Origin: Crambe crambe
Taxonomy: Eukaryota; Porifera; Demospongiae; Poecilosclerida; Crambeidae
DNA: 64,000 nt
Reading direction: 5' to 3'
NCBI GenBank assembly: GCA_963924555.1
Contig: OZ004582.1
Span: 5,332,001-5,396,000, forward strand
A model generated the notes under the pieces. It did not search any database and was not told the origin of the DNA. It was given only the letters and a program-made list of their open reading frames with translations. Of the stretch, positions 32,790 through 43,600 are shown one piece after another. Every line of letters starts with the position of its first letter. Within the stretch, counting starts at the first letter, position 1. The position numbers were made by a program, and so were the translations under genes.

Positions 32790-33840
32790 CACATCTACCC
32801 AACGTTCCTTTCTGTGGAAGAGCAGACTTTACGAGACATGAATGACTCTCAGTTAGAGACTTCTCTCCTACGTTCATGTCTTGCCCTTCCTAAGGTCACT
32901 TTCGTTCTCCGCACATCTGTAATGCATCCATGGAATTCGACACAGCAATACGGGGGCTCTAGAGTCCATCCTCGGTGGACCTCTGTCTGACTGGTCTTGG
33001 CACAAAGCTTCTCTCCCTTGTAGTCAGGGAGGTCTCAACCTTCGCAGTGCTCTGCTCCATGCTCCTGCTGCATTTCTAGACTCTAGCCTGCGCTCCAGAC
33101 CCCTGGTTGGCAGAATGCTTGGCCATCTCCCCACTATGTCCCCCCACTCTACTGCTGCCGTGTCTGCTATAGCCAATGCTGCCTCTAGATCTGACTGGCA
33201 GTGCTTAGACGACATTGACATGTATCCCCATCCAGCAACGTGCTCTCACCATCGCCATCGACAAAGCCTCATTCACTCGCCTGACTTCTTCTGCTCCATC
33301 CGTGCCCTGGCCCTGTCTTCCAGCCTGCCTCACGCCTGTGACTGGCTGAACATGGTTCCCTCTTCCACCTTGGGTCTCCACCTCCATGATCGTGAGTTCC
33401 GATACTGCCTATGTTACTGGCTAGGAGTACCTTTACACAGTAACCAGTACACTTGTCCAGAGTGCCACGGTTCTGCTGACATCTATGGTGACCATCAGGT
33501 TGGCTGCGGTGGTAATGGGGACCACATTGCTCGTCACAATGCCATCAGAGAGGTACTTTTTAGTGCTGCCCAGTCTGCCGCTTTAGCTCCATCAAGGGAG
33601 GCCTCCAACCTGATCCCGGATTCATCTGAACGCCCAGGAGATGTCCTAGCTACTCCCAAATTGGAGCCACGGACAGACAGCCGCTGTAGATGTTCATGTC
33701 ATTTCACCTCCAACAACAGACAATAGCAGAAGCTGCTTCCACTCCTGGCCACGCACTTCAAGTTGGAGTTCGCCGCAAGCTGACTTCCCATCTCTCATCT
33801 TGCCATTCTGTGGGAATTGAATTTATTCCTAACTGGATGG
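32790..33840 (+). mobile_element. Decayed retroelement ORF 3' end
   Basis: The main frame reads PSSTLGLHLHDREFRYCLCY, WLGVPLHSNQYTCPECHGSA, DIYGDHQVGCGGNGDHIARH and NAIREVLFSAAQSAALAP; after a frame change near 33690 it continues STPGHALQVGVRRKLTSHLS and SVGIEFIP. The CPxCH...YGDHxxxCGGxGDxxxRHN block is the Cys/His-rich C-terminal part common in LINE-type ORF2 proteins of marine invertebrates. GC content is above the surroundings. The upstream part from 32790 is related but has stops. Inactive. Confidence 0.65.
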
Positions 33841-33857
33841 TCTTTTGTAGTCAGCCT

Positions 33858-34060
33858 TCTTTCTTTCTTTCTTGTTTTGTTTTTGTTTGTTGCTGCTGTA
33901 GTTTGTTTTTTGTTGTTTTTTGTTGTTGTTTTTTTGTTTTTTTCTTGTTTGTTTGTTTTTTTGTTTTTGTTTTTCTTGTTGTTTTTTTGTTTGTTTGTTT
34001 GTTTGTTTTTTTTTCTGTTTTTTTTTTGATTTTTTGTTTGTTTATTTGTTTGTTTCATCA
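33858..34060. repeat. T-rich simple repeat
   Basis: About 200 bases of TTTG/TTTC units on the plus strand directly after the retroelement remnant. The apparent reading frames (poly-Phe/Val or poly-Lys/Asn) are low-complexity. Confidence 0.85.
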
Positions 34061-34155
34061 TCACCTACTATTTCGGGAAAAAAAATTGGGACACAAAAAA
34101 AGAAACAACTTACGCATGCGCAATCTCGTAAGGGGCCGGCGCGGCGCGGCGCGGC

Positions 34156-34831
34156 CTAGTCTGGCGTAGCCGACCCTTTACCTCCTTTTTCTTGGGGGCG
34201 GGGGGAGGGAAAGGGTCTCTGGTGTAGTCCCTATAATTATCGGGTGGAATTTTGAGATCGTCTTGTTACGTCATCACGCGCCCTTTGAGCGCGCACGTGT
34301 AAGTTTGCGCGCGAGATTGAAGACGAGTTCCGTAGCTCACATTGCCTGGCTTGTGGAGAAACAACTCAGCAGAGGAAAGACAGAAGAATTTTGGGAAGTG
34401 ACTATTAATACAATAGAGTGGTCCTTGGCTGGAAAGAGTCTATCAAATACAAACGGAAGGCACAGAAAACATAGGCTCTTTCCAAAGCCTGTTGGCAGAA
34501 CAGCAAAGACATCCCTTTAGGCTTTGGCTCAGTACGCCCACCACAATCTTGAGTTGTTCAGGCTTGATGGATTGACATTCTAGCTGCTCAAATACCTTAG
34601 GCTCCATCATAGATTGAAGACACGAAGGCTCCACATATCTAGCTGGCTAGCTATAGCTAGAAACAAGTGCGGGCAACGAGATTTTCGCGCTTGGAAATTC
34701 GAATACTGCAATCTGATTGGAGCGCAACTATAGCTGCGCTGACACAAGTTCAATATAGGGACCCTTTCCCTCCCCCCGCCCCCAAGAAAAAGGAGGTAAG
34801 GGAGGTAAAGGGTCGGCTACGCCAGACTAGG
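34156..34831. mobile_element. MITE with ~75-base terminal inverted repeats
   Basis: The left end CCTAGTCTGGCGTAGCCGAC runs through ACCCTTTACCTCC and GGGGGCGGGGGGAGGGAAAGG; the right end is the reverse complement with a 10-base insertion. Related ends occur at 7600-7640 (upstream of the kinase) and 40799-40833 (first helicase intron). The middle (34260-34640) has short open frames on both strands without a known motif. Confidence 0.8.
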
Positions 34832-34906
34832 GCTAGCTAGCTAGCTCTCAAAGAATAAAAGTCGAAATGTGAGCGTTTAAAGACAGCTCCCGCATTACGG
34901 AAAACG

Positions 34907-35408
34907 ATGACCCGCTTAATCTGCTACCTCTTCTATTTTGGATCTGTGCTTGTCTGTTTAGGTACTGCTACATATGTAGTATTCTATTTCGTTTATTTTA
35001 TGTTACCTGGCAGGTGTAGCTACTGAGACAGTACCAAAGTGCTATGACATAGCTACTGAGACACAGTGCTGTGAATCTAACTCTAGCAGTCTGACTTCTA
35101 GGTCTAACTGTCAGCATGGACCTCTCATTGAAACATCGATAAATTTGGATTACTTGATGGTCACCTGTACAGTTCCTTGCCATTATCATGGATTACAGTT
35201 TCTTATTGGTGATAACATCCATTGTCTCTCTAATATTTTGTCTCCATCCTGCTATAATAGTACCAAAACTTATTTCCTCAATATCTCCTCGATGCAAATA
35301 TGGTATTATAATGAAGTGTCTTGTTATGCTGCACATGGAGATGAAGATGATATTTGCTATAGTGAAATTGATTATTACCAAACGCCTCCGCCTCCAATAA
35401 GTAAGTAG
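34907..35408 (+). CDS. Short secreted or receptor-ectodomain protein, Cys-rich
   Basis: Two exons: 34907-34961 (MTRLICYLFYFGSVLVCL, a signal peptide, phase 1 donor GTACTG) and 35014 onward. Exon 2 encodes about 130 residues with eight or more cysteines and several NxS/T sites (KCYDIATETQCCESNSSSL, VTCTVPCHYHG, CYNSTKTYFLNISS), ending in YYQTPPPPI. At 35401 GTAAGTAG is both a strong donor and, if unspliced, a stop after ISK (35408; 149 residues). The phase-1 modular exons resemble those of the receptor genes nearby, so it may be the first domain of a receptor whose remaining exons are lost or skipped. I do not recognise the fold. Confidence 0.55.
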
Positions 35409-36043
35409 TGGATTGAATTTCAGATTAATTATTCAATCTTTTCATATACATGCAGCTACATATACTGACCACTCCAGAAGTATTTCAGGACACTTCAACC
35501 ATTTTTTTATACCATTGATGATATTAATCTTGAAATAAAATAATTTTATTACATGGAGTGTTATACAATGACTTGGCCATAATTGTGGACTAGGTTATAG
35601 TAACCACTAGACAATGATTATCATTATGAGTAGCCTCACAATGGGCGGATTTTTATCATGTCAGAAATACCAACTAAAAAGTCTCTTGAGAGATTGGGGT
35701 GAACTAAAAAAACTTTCCCTCCATAAAAATGTGGAGGAGAGCAAGCATTACTTTGTATAGGTATGGTTTATGTCTCGGTATCAGCAACATAATTATAATG
35801 CAGTTACCAGCCTGCAGAGACTTTTAAAGTTCAGCTGTAGCAGTGTGCAAATATGCAGTGTTGCTTGAAAGTAGCTAGCTAATTGTCATGATTAAATAAA
35901 GCCGAAGCAGGCATGCCATCAGGTCTGGTGGATAATACTTTTATTTACACCATTCCAATAATAATAGCTAACACCCAAAAAAGGAAGGGGAAAGATTAAT
36001 GAAGATACAAGTTTTGTGCAATGTTTTGTGATATATTGCTGGC
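35409..36043. other. Convergent spacer between the ectodomain gene and receptor 2
   Basis: No further plus-strand exon found after the donor at 35401. No repeat family recognised. Confidence 0.4.
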
Positions 36044-36896
36044 TCAGCATTCACTGATGATCATGCTAGGCTCAGAAACATATCTGTCCACTTTTGAAGA
36101 GTCTCGGGCTAGGCTAGACTCCCCCAATGTATCAGAAAAAGTCTTCCCAAGACCTCCTGCTGAGTTCACGACAGTGTAGGCCTCTTCTAGTGAAGGAGGG
36201 AAGGGAAGGGTTTGTTCATGGGGATAAGCATAGCTAGGATCAACAGTAGAGTTAGAGTAGGGGGATTCCTTGATGAGGTGTGAGCTTGTGGGTGTGGGTG
36301 GAGGAGGAATGGTCCTAAAGCGAGGGTCGATGGTCTCATAAACAGGCTGTCCCTGATAAATTGGATTGGTGACCATAGGAGATCTCTTTGGATTAGATAT
36401 CCGATACAGTCCTGATCCAGCAGAGAGAGCAGATAATTACATAATAATTATCAAAACTTTGTGTGTGGTATGGCAACACTTGTTGGGGGAGGTTGATGTT
36501 AGGCGTCATCACTGATGAATAGCTGCATTTTAGAGAGGGGAGAGTCTTTTTTTTTCTTTTTGTAGCAAGACATTCCACAAAGTACTAAATGGTATTCACA
36601 TCCCCTTATACACATACTACATAGATTATTATCAAAGCCTGTTTATTGAAATTAACTAATTTAATTCCAGGAAGATTATGAATAATATTGAATCTACTTA
36701 TCACCGGCAGCATGAATCAGACACTCATTTTTCTTTTTGTATGCACAGCAGATGAATCCCAGCACAACTAAAAATACAGCCACTATGAGTATGATGGCAC
36801 CTCCCACTGCAGCCAGGGGAACCACCAACTCCATCGCTAGCCTTTGCTGTGTTCTCCCTAGTACACCAGAAGTGGTTGGAGATTCCACTCCAATAC
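36044..36896 (-). CDS. Receptor 2, membrane span and tyrosine tail exons (partial gene)
   Basis: Two exons in matching phase 1: 36896-36705 encodes a juxtamembrane part and the span MELVVPLAAVGGAIILIVAV followed by CCAYKKKN; 36411-36044 encodes the tail and stop. The tail starts MVTNPIYQGQPVYETIDP, very like NPIYDGPMYESIHQ in receptor 1, and contains EAYTVV and DRYVSEP. So the two genes share an NPxY-led tail and are probably paralogues. The extracellular exons would lie upstream; the FN3 pieces at 39.7-40.5 kb are the obvious candidates but are broken. A foldback half-element sits directly upstream (36948-37115). Confidence 0.65.
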
Positions 36897-36947
36897 CTGC
36901 ATCAGAGATAACAATTACTATGAACAGTTTGAGAGATTCACACACAT

Positions 36948-37115
36948 GTAAGGGGGAAAACATTTCCGTGAAATGAAATAAATGTAGGGATGACCATTGC
37001 TCAAAGAAGTAAGGAAACAAGGGTAGATATGAAGGATAAAAGGATGGAAATGGGATCAATCTTTGTTCTGTATATCCAGCCAACAATCCCTACATAATAA
37101 TGTGTCAGGTAGCTT
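36948..37115. mobile_element. Solo half-hairpin of the 16-19 kb foldback family
   Basis: It shares AGATTGATCC-side sequence, GGATGACCATTGCTCAAAGA, and TCTTTGTTCTGTATATCCAG through AACAATCCCTACAT with the hairpin arms at 17681-17815. Only one arm is present, inside what would be an intron of receptor 2. Confidence 0.75.
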
Positions 37116-37682
37116 CAAATAATTGTACGTATAATTATGTTATAGCTGTGATAGTGCCCTGCAGAATGAATTAGCTAGCTTTAAAACTGTTGATCAAATT
37201 GTCAATTTACGTATACCTACATAGCCACCTACATAGAGAGAAGAAAATGGCATTACTTGAAGACAGAACACCTTAGGACTCAAATATGAAGAGCAGAAGA
37301 TAAGGCACAGCAAAATCTAAAATCACCATTTTCATCTGGTCCTTTATCACTGGACACACCACTCTACTCAAAATTGACTGCGCTATGATCCTTTACCCTT
37401 AACTTGACTATACGACATATTCAACTTATAACAAGGCAGACATTATTGCAGTGACGTATATTATTTCAATTAGAACAGAGTTACCTTGTTTTGTGGACCT
37501 CATTATTTTCTTTAGTAACCTACCAGGATTTACTAATAGCCTATGGCACTTAGTAAACCTACTATTGTAGCTAAAGGCACTTGGTACCCTGTGGTGGGCA
37601 GCAATTAGAAATATTGTTATGAATCCATAGTAACCAAACAACCCCACCTGGTGGGCATGTGTTAGAAGACTCGTCTATAATA
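37116..37682. other. Spacer, no recognised feature
   Basis: AT-rich; no exon of receptor 2 could be recognised here. Confidence 0.4.
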
Positions 37683-38110
37683 GTTAGACAGCGAGACCAA
37701 GGGATCTACGGTCTATTTAGAAACCTGAGAGCCCTGGGCTTTAGCGTCCGAGCGCAGCAAGGGTGCTACTAAGGGCCCGAAGGTTTCTAAACAGACCATA
37801 GATCCCGTTGGTCGAGGTGTCTAACTTAATTAGACTATATAGCCAATCACTGGAGTTGTTTAACTTACCTCAACACACACTTGGAAACAATAACCATGGT
37901 TTTTAAATGCAACAAACATGAATCAGAGTGCACCTAGAAACAATAACCATGGCCACCGCGATGCGTTGCTAGAATTGGACCAATTGGAATGACCATCTTT
38001 ACCGGGTTTTCATCCTAGGGCAAGTGAATTCTAAGTGCCATAAGGCATGATTCTAAGTGAATAGAATCACCAAATGAACCAATTTGATTGTGACTAGCTA
38101 TAGTCTAAGG
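37683..38110 (-). mobile_element. Repeat family with ACCAACGGGATCTACGG hairpin, copy 2
   Basis: Reverse-oriented copy of 19815-20267, including the hairpin (37683-37825) and the AAACAATAACCATGG blocks. Small differences and one internal deletion against copy 1. Confidence 0.75.
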
Positions 38111-38830
38111 TGAAAGAGTTGTTCAAAATAGTAAAACTGTATTAGCACAACCTCCAGTTTCCTGTTCAGCATAGCTAGGGGGGCAGTAGCTAGGCTACAT
38201 AATGCACAAAGTGCGCCATCTAGGGGGTCGGGGGGCATGCTCCCCTGGGAAATTTTATCTTTTAGATCCCCTTAGATTACATCTGGAGGCAAATATGGGT
38301 TTCGTCACCAATTATTATAAACATTGGTTTGTGCATGTGATGATGAATTTTGGGGGGAAGTTGGGAAGGTTTGTGTAGAAGTTTCTACCCTGATTGAATC
38401 CTATTGATAATTAGCTAGCTATATATAAACATCTAGAATTTACAGAAACAAATTGTTTTACAATTTGTATCCTTCTGATAAATTGCTTATTAATCATGTA
38501 TTCTTGGGAAGTTAACAAGTTATTACACTTCATGTCTGTTTAGGGATGTTTAGGGGCCCTTATTTCTATGCCTATGTGTTGCTGCATAACACCACTCCCC
38601 CCTCACAAGCAAGTTCAGAGTTGGGGGAGGCTAGTTTAGCTCTGCATATACCCCATGCAGAATACCATGCAAGGCTCACCTAAGCAGGGATTGCTGCAGC
38701 GTGGATAGTCGTCATCAGTAATTTATTGGTGGTTTTTGTCATAAAGTCATAGCATAGTTAGCCTACTGTCTTTTGAAACTGCTGCATGGAAATATGCTTG
38801 GAGACTGGTTTGTTGCTATGTTCTAAATAA
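38111..38830. other. Spacer, no recognised feature
   Basis: No gene; GGGGGTCGGGGGGCATGCTC near 38225 resembles the edge of a G-rich element but I cannot delimit it. Confidence 0.35.
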
Positions 38831-38970
38831 GTTAGGCAACTTGACCAACGGGATCTAAGTTATTTAGAGACCCTCAGGCCCTTAGTAGCACCCTCACTGC
38901 GCTTTGGTCGCTACAGCCCAGGGCCCTTGGGTCTCTAAATAACTTAAATCCCTAGGTCTCGTTGTCTAAC
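38831..38970. mobile_element. Solo hairpin of the same repeat family, copy 3
   Basis: GTTAGGCAACTTGACCAACG at the left pairs with the right end near GGTCTCGTTGTCTAAC. The internal CCCTTAGTAGCACCCTCACT matches the loop of copies 1 and 2. It lacks the ~300-base body. Confidence 0.75.
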
Positions 38971-39693
38971 TATTATTCATGCCCTGCCTCCTTGATTCTT
39001 GGACCTCAATCTCATGTCTGACTACGAATGTAGCTCCTAGTCTACTGTATTTGCTGTCACCCTCAAAGAAGAGCTATTTGCAAGTGAACGTCTCTCTTGA
39101 GGTTGGTCTCTCAATGTGATCACTAAAACCCCAGCCACTGATCTGGTTATAAATTAAGCCCTATAGGCACTGATCTCGTTATAAATTAAGCCTTGTTGAT
39201 GATTTCTGCAACACTAAGTATATGCATAATAGTAAAGGCAGCTCACTCAAGGCCCATTAATTTTGCAAACATTGACTTATTGAAGCTGTGACTCACTGAT
39301 TGTTCAGTTGGGGAACTTACACTCACCATATACTTGACTTCTTGATAAGGATACACCACAGGAAGCTGTGTATAAACAGTTGATCAGATATTACAGTAGT
39401 TTGCAGAACAGTTGTCATGCATCAGGCAGGGATAGGTGGTGGCTTTGAAGTATTTGTGGCTGGTGAACAATAAAATGTTTTCATAGCCCTATTGTTCTTA
39501 GCCACTAGCTACTCCAGAGCCACTGCCTTATGCATGACAACTGTTCTGCAAACTACTGTAGTGGCGTGTGTATTGGGTCACCACAACACAAACCACATAC
39601 TACCTACTTTAAAAATTTAAAAATACCACTTATCATGTTGATTTATCCACCAAGGCTGCATGTTAGAAATCCAGACCACCTCCTTTAAATTAA

Positions 39694-39727
<34 letters not shown>

Positions 39728-39734
39728 TAATTGC
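38971..39734. other. Spacer with a CA microsatellite
   Basis: A (CA)n tract occupies about 39700-39726. GTTCTGCAAACTACTGTAGT at 39543-39562 is the reverse complement of sequence at 39393-39412, with TTGTCATGCATCAGGCAG nearby also inverted, so a small inverted repeat of about 170 bases lies here. Confidence 0.5.
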
Positions 39735-40490
39735 CAGATGGATGATGGCCGGGTGTAAAGTCAGGCCTAAAGGTCACATTTGCTGAGATGGTATCCCCTT
39801 GAAGTGTTGGATCTGTAGATAGAGAGGAAATCATCAATACCATAGCTACTAGAGGCCATGATTACTATCACAATTAGTGATAAGTGAATCATTGTTCACT
39901 GGGAACTATAAATGGTGACTCTCACTGACATTACTCTAGTTTTTAAAGGCATGAGGACACGTGTGCAGAGTAGAAACCATTGTTAGTTATCAACACAGCT
40001 TTGATAGATTGCCTGGAGTGGTAAACACAGCTGCACTGCACAATGACCTGTAGATAGCTTCACAGGGGACGAGAGTAATTTTTAAAAAAACCAGTTGATA
40101 CCAACAACTTGTGTTTTGTAGTGGGTTCTCTAAGGAGAGTCATACTGTCCTGGTCAATGTAAAGCCATTAAACTGGTTAGAAGTACCAACAATGTTTACT
40201 ACCTACTTAAAAACCAGACAGGCTTGTTAAACCCACTACAGACGGATCCAATTAAGACTTTAAAGAACCTGGACTTACCAATAGGGAAGCCTCCACTGAC
40301 CCTCCCTGGATCTCCATCACTGAGACCATTGTTTGCAAGGACTGTGAATGTGTACTGCCTGCACTCTGACCTTCCTCCACTGGACATGAGGAGCAGTGAG
40401 GTGTCCTTCCATGATGCATGATGACCTATTCCAGTTATCCATGCTATTGTTAACAGAGATCTTGTAATGGTCAATGGAATAGGAACGTCC
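39735..40490 (-). pseudogene. Broken FN3-domain exons
   Basis: 40490-40271 reads in one frame YSIDHYKISVNNSMDNW and, after a shift, SECRQYTFTVLANNGLSDGD with a donor at 40271; together they look like one FN3 domain with a frameshift. An exon at 39812-39735 joins in phase (DPTLQGDTISANVTFRPDFT) but runs into a stop before any usable donor. These could be the old ectodomain of receptor 2, 3 kb downstream on the same strand. Immediately 5' lies a piece of kinase sequence. Confidence 0.55.
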
Positions 40491-40566
40491 CCTTGCAGAC
40501 CTTGCCGTAGGCGCCTACACCAACATCAATGTAGAGCTCAACAGAACCATAGCGCAACTGTTTAGC
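40491..40566 (-). pseudogene. Kinase glycine-loop remnant
   Basis: Reads KQLRYGSVELYIDVGVGAYG then KVCKG, aligned with QQLPYGSVEINIDDTLGMGS-YGKVCKG at the start of the kinase-kelch gene. The start ATG is changed to ATC and the rest of the kinase is missing; the sequence passes directly into FN3-like sequence. A truncated 5' copy of the kinase gene. Confidence 0.75.
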
Positions 40567-40642
40567 TATGATTTTCCAGGAGGTGCCTAGAGCATGTAGG
40601 GGCTTTCCCTTTCAGCGTGTTAAGGCATGCGCAGCAAGCCCA
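40567..40642. promoter_or_regulatory. Helicase promoter, back to back with the kinase relic
   Basis: Only 76 bases separate the helicase ATG from the kinase relic. It contains GCATGCGCA (40625-40633), the motif also found upstream of the intact kinase gene. If transcription starts here it is very compact, or the helicase has a longer leader overlapping the relic. Inference. Confidence 0.4.
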
Positions 40643-43600
40643 ATGGAGTATGTAAGAAAGTTCTTACACTTGCTGGAGTTAGAGAGAGCGGCTGAAGAAG
40701 CTGAGAATAGAGCTTATATATCAGAGCAACTGGTGAACCCTAAGCAGTTGGAGTCTCGTGGTATTTGCATTCAAAAGCTTCAGGTACCTACTCATATGGT
40801 AAAGGGTCGGCTACACCAGACTATGCCAGACTAACTACCCTGGGCAGCTCATAACTACTAGAGCCAAGTTGATTAAGAACCCTTGGCCTCCAAACTATTT
40901 TTGTGAGATAATAGCATGAATCTTAATGTCTCCCCACCAATTCCAGGTGACCAATCAAACTACAGGTTTATATGGCCGACAAGTGGTGTCCTTTGAACTT
41001 TTCCATGGATCACGAAAACATCCTCTTATCCTTCCATCTTCTTCCATTACAACTGGTAAGGCGCTTTCCTGGGAACTTGTTTGATAAGTCTATTAGCCCC
41101 TTATCCCACGAAGCATTAAAGGGTTACCATCTTCACATTGTGAAGATGAGTGCACTATTATAAATTGTACACTCTTCCAGTTCTATCCTTTGCAATACGG
41201 TGATGTTATCAGCTAACTGAACATGCACGCTTGCCGTTTGCCCCACAATGTTTTGCATTTCTCTAGTATGTACAGCATTGAGTGTGGACTATATCCACTG
41301 TTTAATTTTTGGCTAGAACACAGAATCCTTAGTATCAATATAATTGTGTATATTGAGCAGATCACCGATAAGCAGGAGGTGATTCAATTGGCATATTATT
41401 GAACTAGCTAGCAGTGTCTGTACTGCAGAGTCCAAGTTCACATTTTGAATGAATTCTGTAACCCTTGTGCATGCGGTAAGGGTTATAATAATGTTTTTTG
41501 TTGTTTTTTTGTCGTTGTTTTTTTATTGTTTTTTTTCAGGTAGCATTATTGGAGTGTTTGTGAGTGGAAAGAACATTGGTGAGCAACTCGTGTCCGGTGT
41601 GGTGGTACGTGTGTCTTCAACCAGAATCCAAGTGGCCTTCGATGAGTTGCCAGAAGATGTCAACTTCCATGCTCATGCTGGAAAACTCCAACTGGTCAAA
41701 ATGAGTAACACTGTCACACATCGTAGGATGAAAGCGTAAGTTAAAAAAATGATGGGTTTTGTCGTCGTACCATCTATCTTTGGCTGAGAGAACTATTTAT
41801 GGGAAAGCCCGGGTCATTCTTACCAAAGTTTCTTACAGGGCTTTAGAGCGAATGCAATCAAGTAATCTTCCTCCAGCAGTTCAGCATTTCGTGGCAGTTC
41901 TCCATGGTGAAGCACCTCTGGGTGTCCCAGACCCAACCCATCACGCACACCTTCAGCATCTTAATCAACATGGACAAGTAAATGACTTCATTGTCCTAAA
42001 TCTGTGTCTAAGTTACAAACAACTCATTCAGAAGATCATACTGCTGGTATTGCAAGTGATCCCAAAAAATTCTTCGAATAAAAAGGTTTAGTAGGGATGG
42101 CTCTAAAAATCTAGATGGATTAGAACTAATTTTCTCTCAATACCAGCTTCAAAAACTCATTCAATAACCAAAGTTTCAACCTGATGTTCAGGCCTTCATC
42201 AAGGTGATACAAGAACACAAAAGCGGTTTTGGTATCGCCCTGATACACATAATATAGCTTAGTATCATAATGAAACTCCATCATTTCTCATGAGCACTGA
42301 TACATTCACTATTTCACTCAAATAGGATGAATTGTCGGACTTTTCTTTCATCAATCCAAACCTTGACCTCAGTCAGAAGAAAGCAGTGACGTTTGCTCTA
42401 TGTAGACCGGATGTGGCTGTGATCCATGGCCCGCCTGGTACTGGAAAAACCACCACCATCATTGAGGTCATACTCCAAGCCATCAAGACTGGAACAAAGG
42501 TTAAAGCTTCCATGTTTCTGTATGCAATTCTTTCCCTGGAACCTTTGTAGTTAGGGAGTTCCAAATAAATCACTTGTTTTTTTCTCCTTTCTTATAAGCA
42601 GGCAGGACTTAAACATAAACTACTTTAGCATACTATACATCATGTTTATATGGTCATGTGTTCTAGTATACAAAGAAACAGCAGTATACTGGGATCTAGT
42701 ATACAAAAATAAGCAGCAATATACAAGTTTAATTCTGTCCAGGGAAATCTGTTAAACAAGTAATTTATTTTGAACTGCCTTATTGCCACAAATATTCCAT
42801 GCTTAGTTCCTAAGTTTTTAAGTGATTGTGCTAGCATGGATTTAAGAGCAGCTGCTACTGTTATTCCACAGGTTTTGGCTTGTGCACCCTCCAATATAGC
42901 TGTCGACAATTTAGTGGAAAGATTAGCCAATGCTAGAGCAAAGGTCAGTAAATTGTTTTTTCCAAGGTCAATGTGAATAACCTTTTCCCCCTTTTTAAGA
43001 GGCGAACAACATTTCATGTGTTTTGATGTACATACATACTATGCAGGTTGTGAGACTAGGGCATCCTGCACGTTTGGTGGAGGCCATTCAGAGTCTCTCA
43101 TTGGATGCTCTGTTGCTTAGATCGGACTCTGCAAGCATCATCAGAGATGTCAGAGTGGATCTGGAAAGGGCTATTGTGAGTCAGGTATACCATTTGGGAG
43201 GGTTCACTCAAGTGTACCTGTCTAGAATAACTGTGGTAAATCTTGCCAAGCTTCTGACAAGAGAAAATGGAGAGCGGAGATAAAGACACTTCGAAAGGAA
43301 TTGAAGGAGAGAGAAAAGGTGAAGACATTCTTAATGTTCATCATATTTTACGTAGGTCTTAGTGGTATTTCTCTTTTTTTTAAGAGAGTTATAGTACAGC
43401 TCTTGTCTGGAGTAGATGTGGTGTTGGCTACTACAACTGGTGCCTCTCCTGAAGGTCCAATTAGGTATGAAATGTGTGGGATATCCCCAGAATGAAATGG
43501 GAAATTCCCTATTGCTATGTGGGGTAATCCCCAGAGTGGGAAATTCCCTATTGTTTACATGCCTAAATACCACATGTTCTGCTGACTCATCAATATGGCC

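Noticed and set aside
33024-33387. Minus-strand frames over the retroelement remnant
   Set aside because: The plus-strand frame carries the recognisable Cys/His motif; the minus frames are shadows.
33795-34064. Poly-Phe/Val and poly-Lys/Asn frames
   Set aside because: Low-complexity translation of a T-rich simple repeat.
34263-34634. Short frames inside the MITE at 34156-34831
   Set aside because: No motif, overlapping on both strands, and enclosed by terminal inverted repeats; no evidence of a protein.
42646-43017. Minus-strand frame over helicase exon 6 and its twin at 59029-59274
   Set aside because: Antisense of the exon and intron sequence; the helicase reading explains the conservation.
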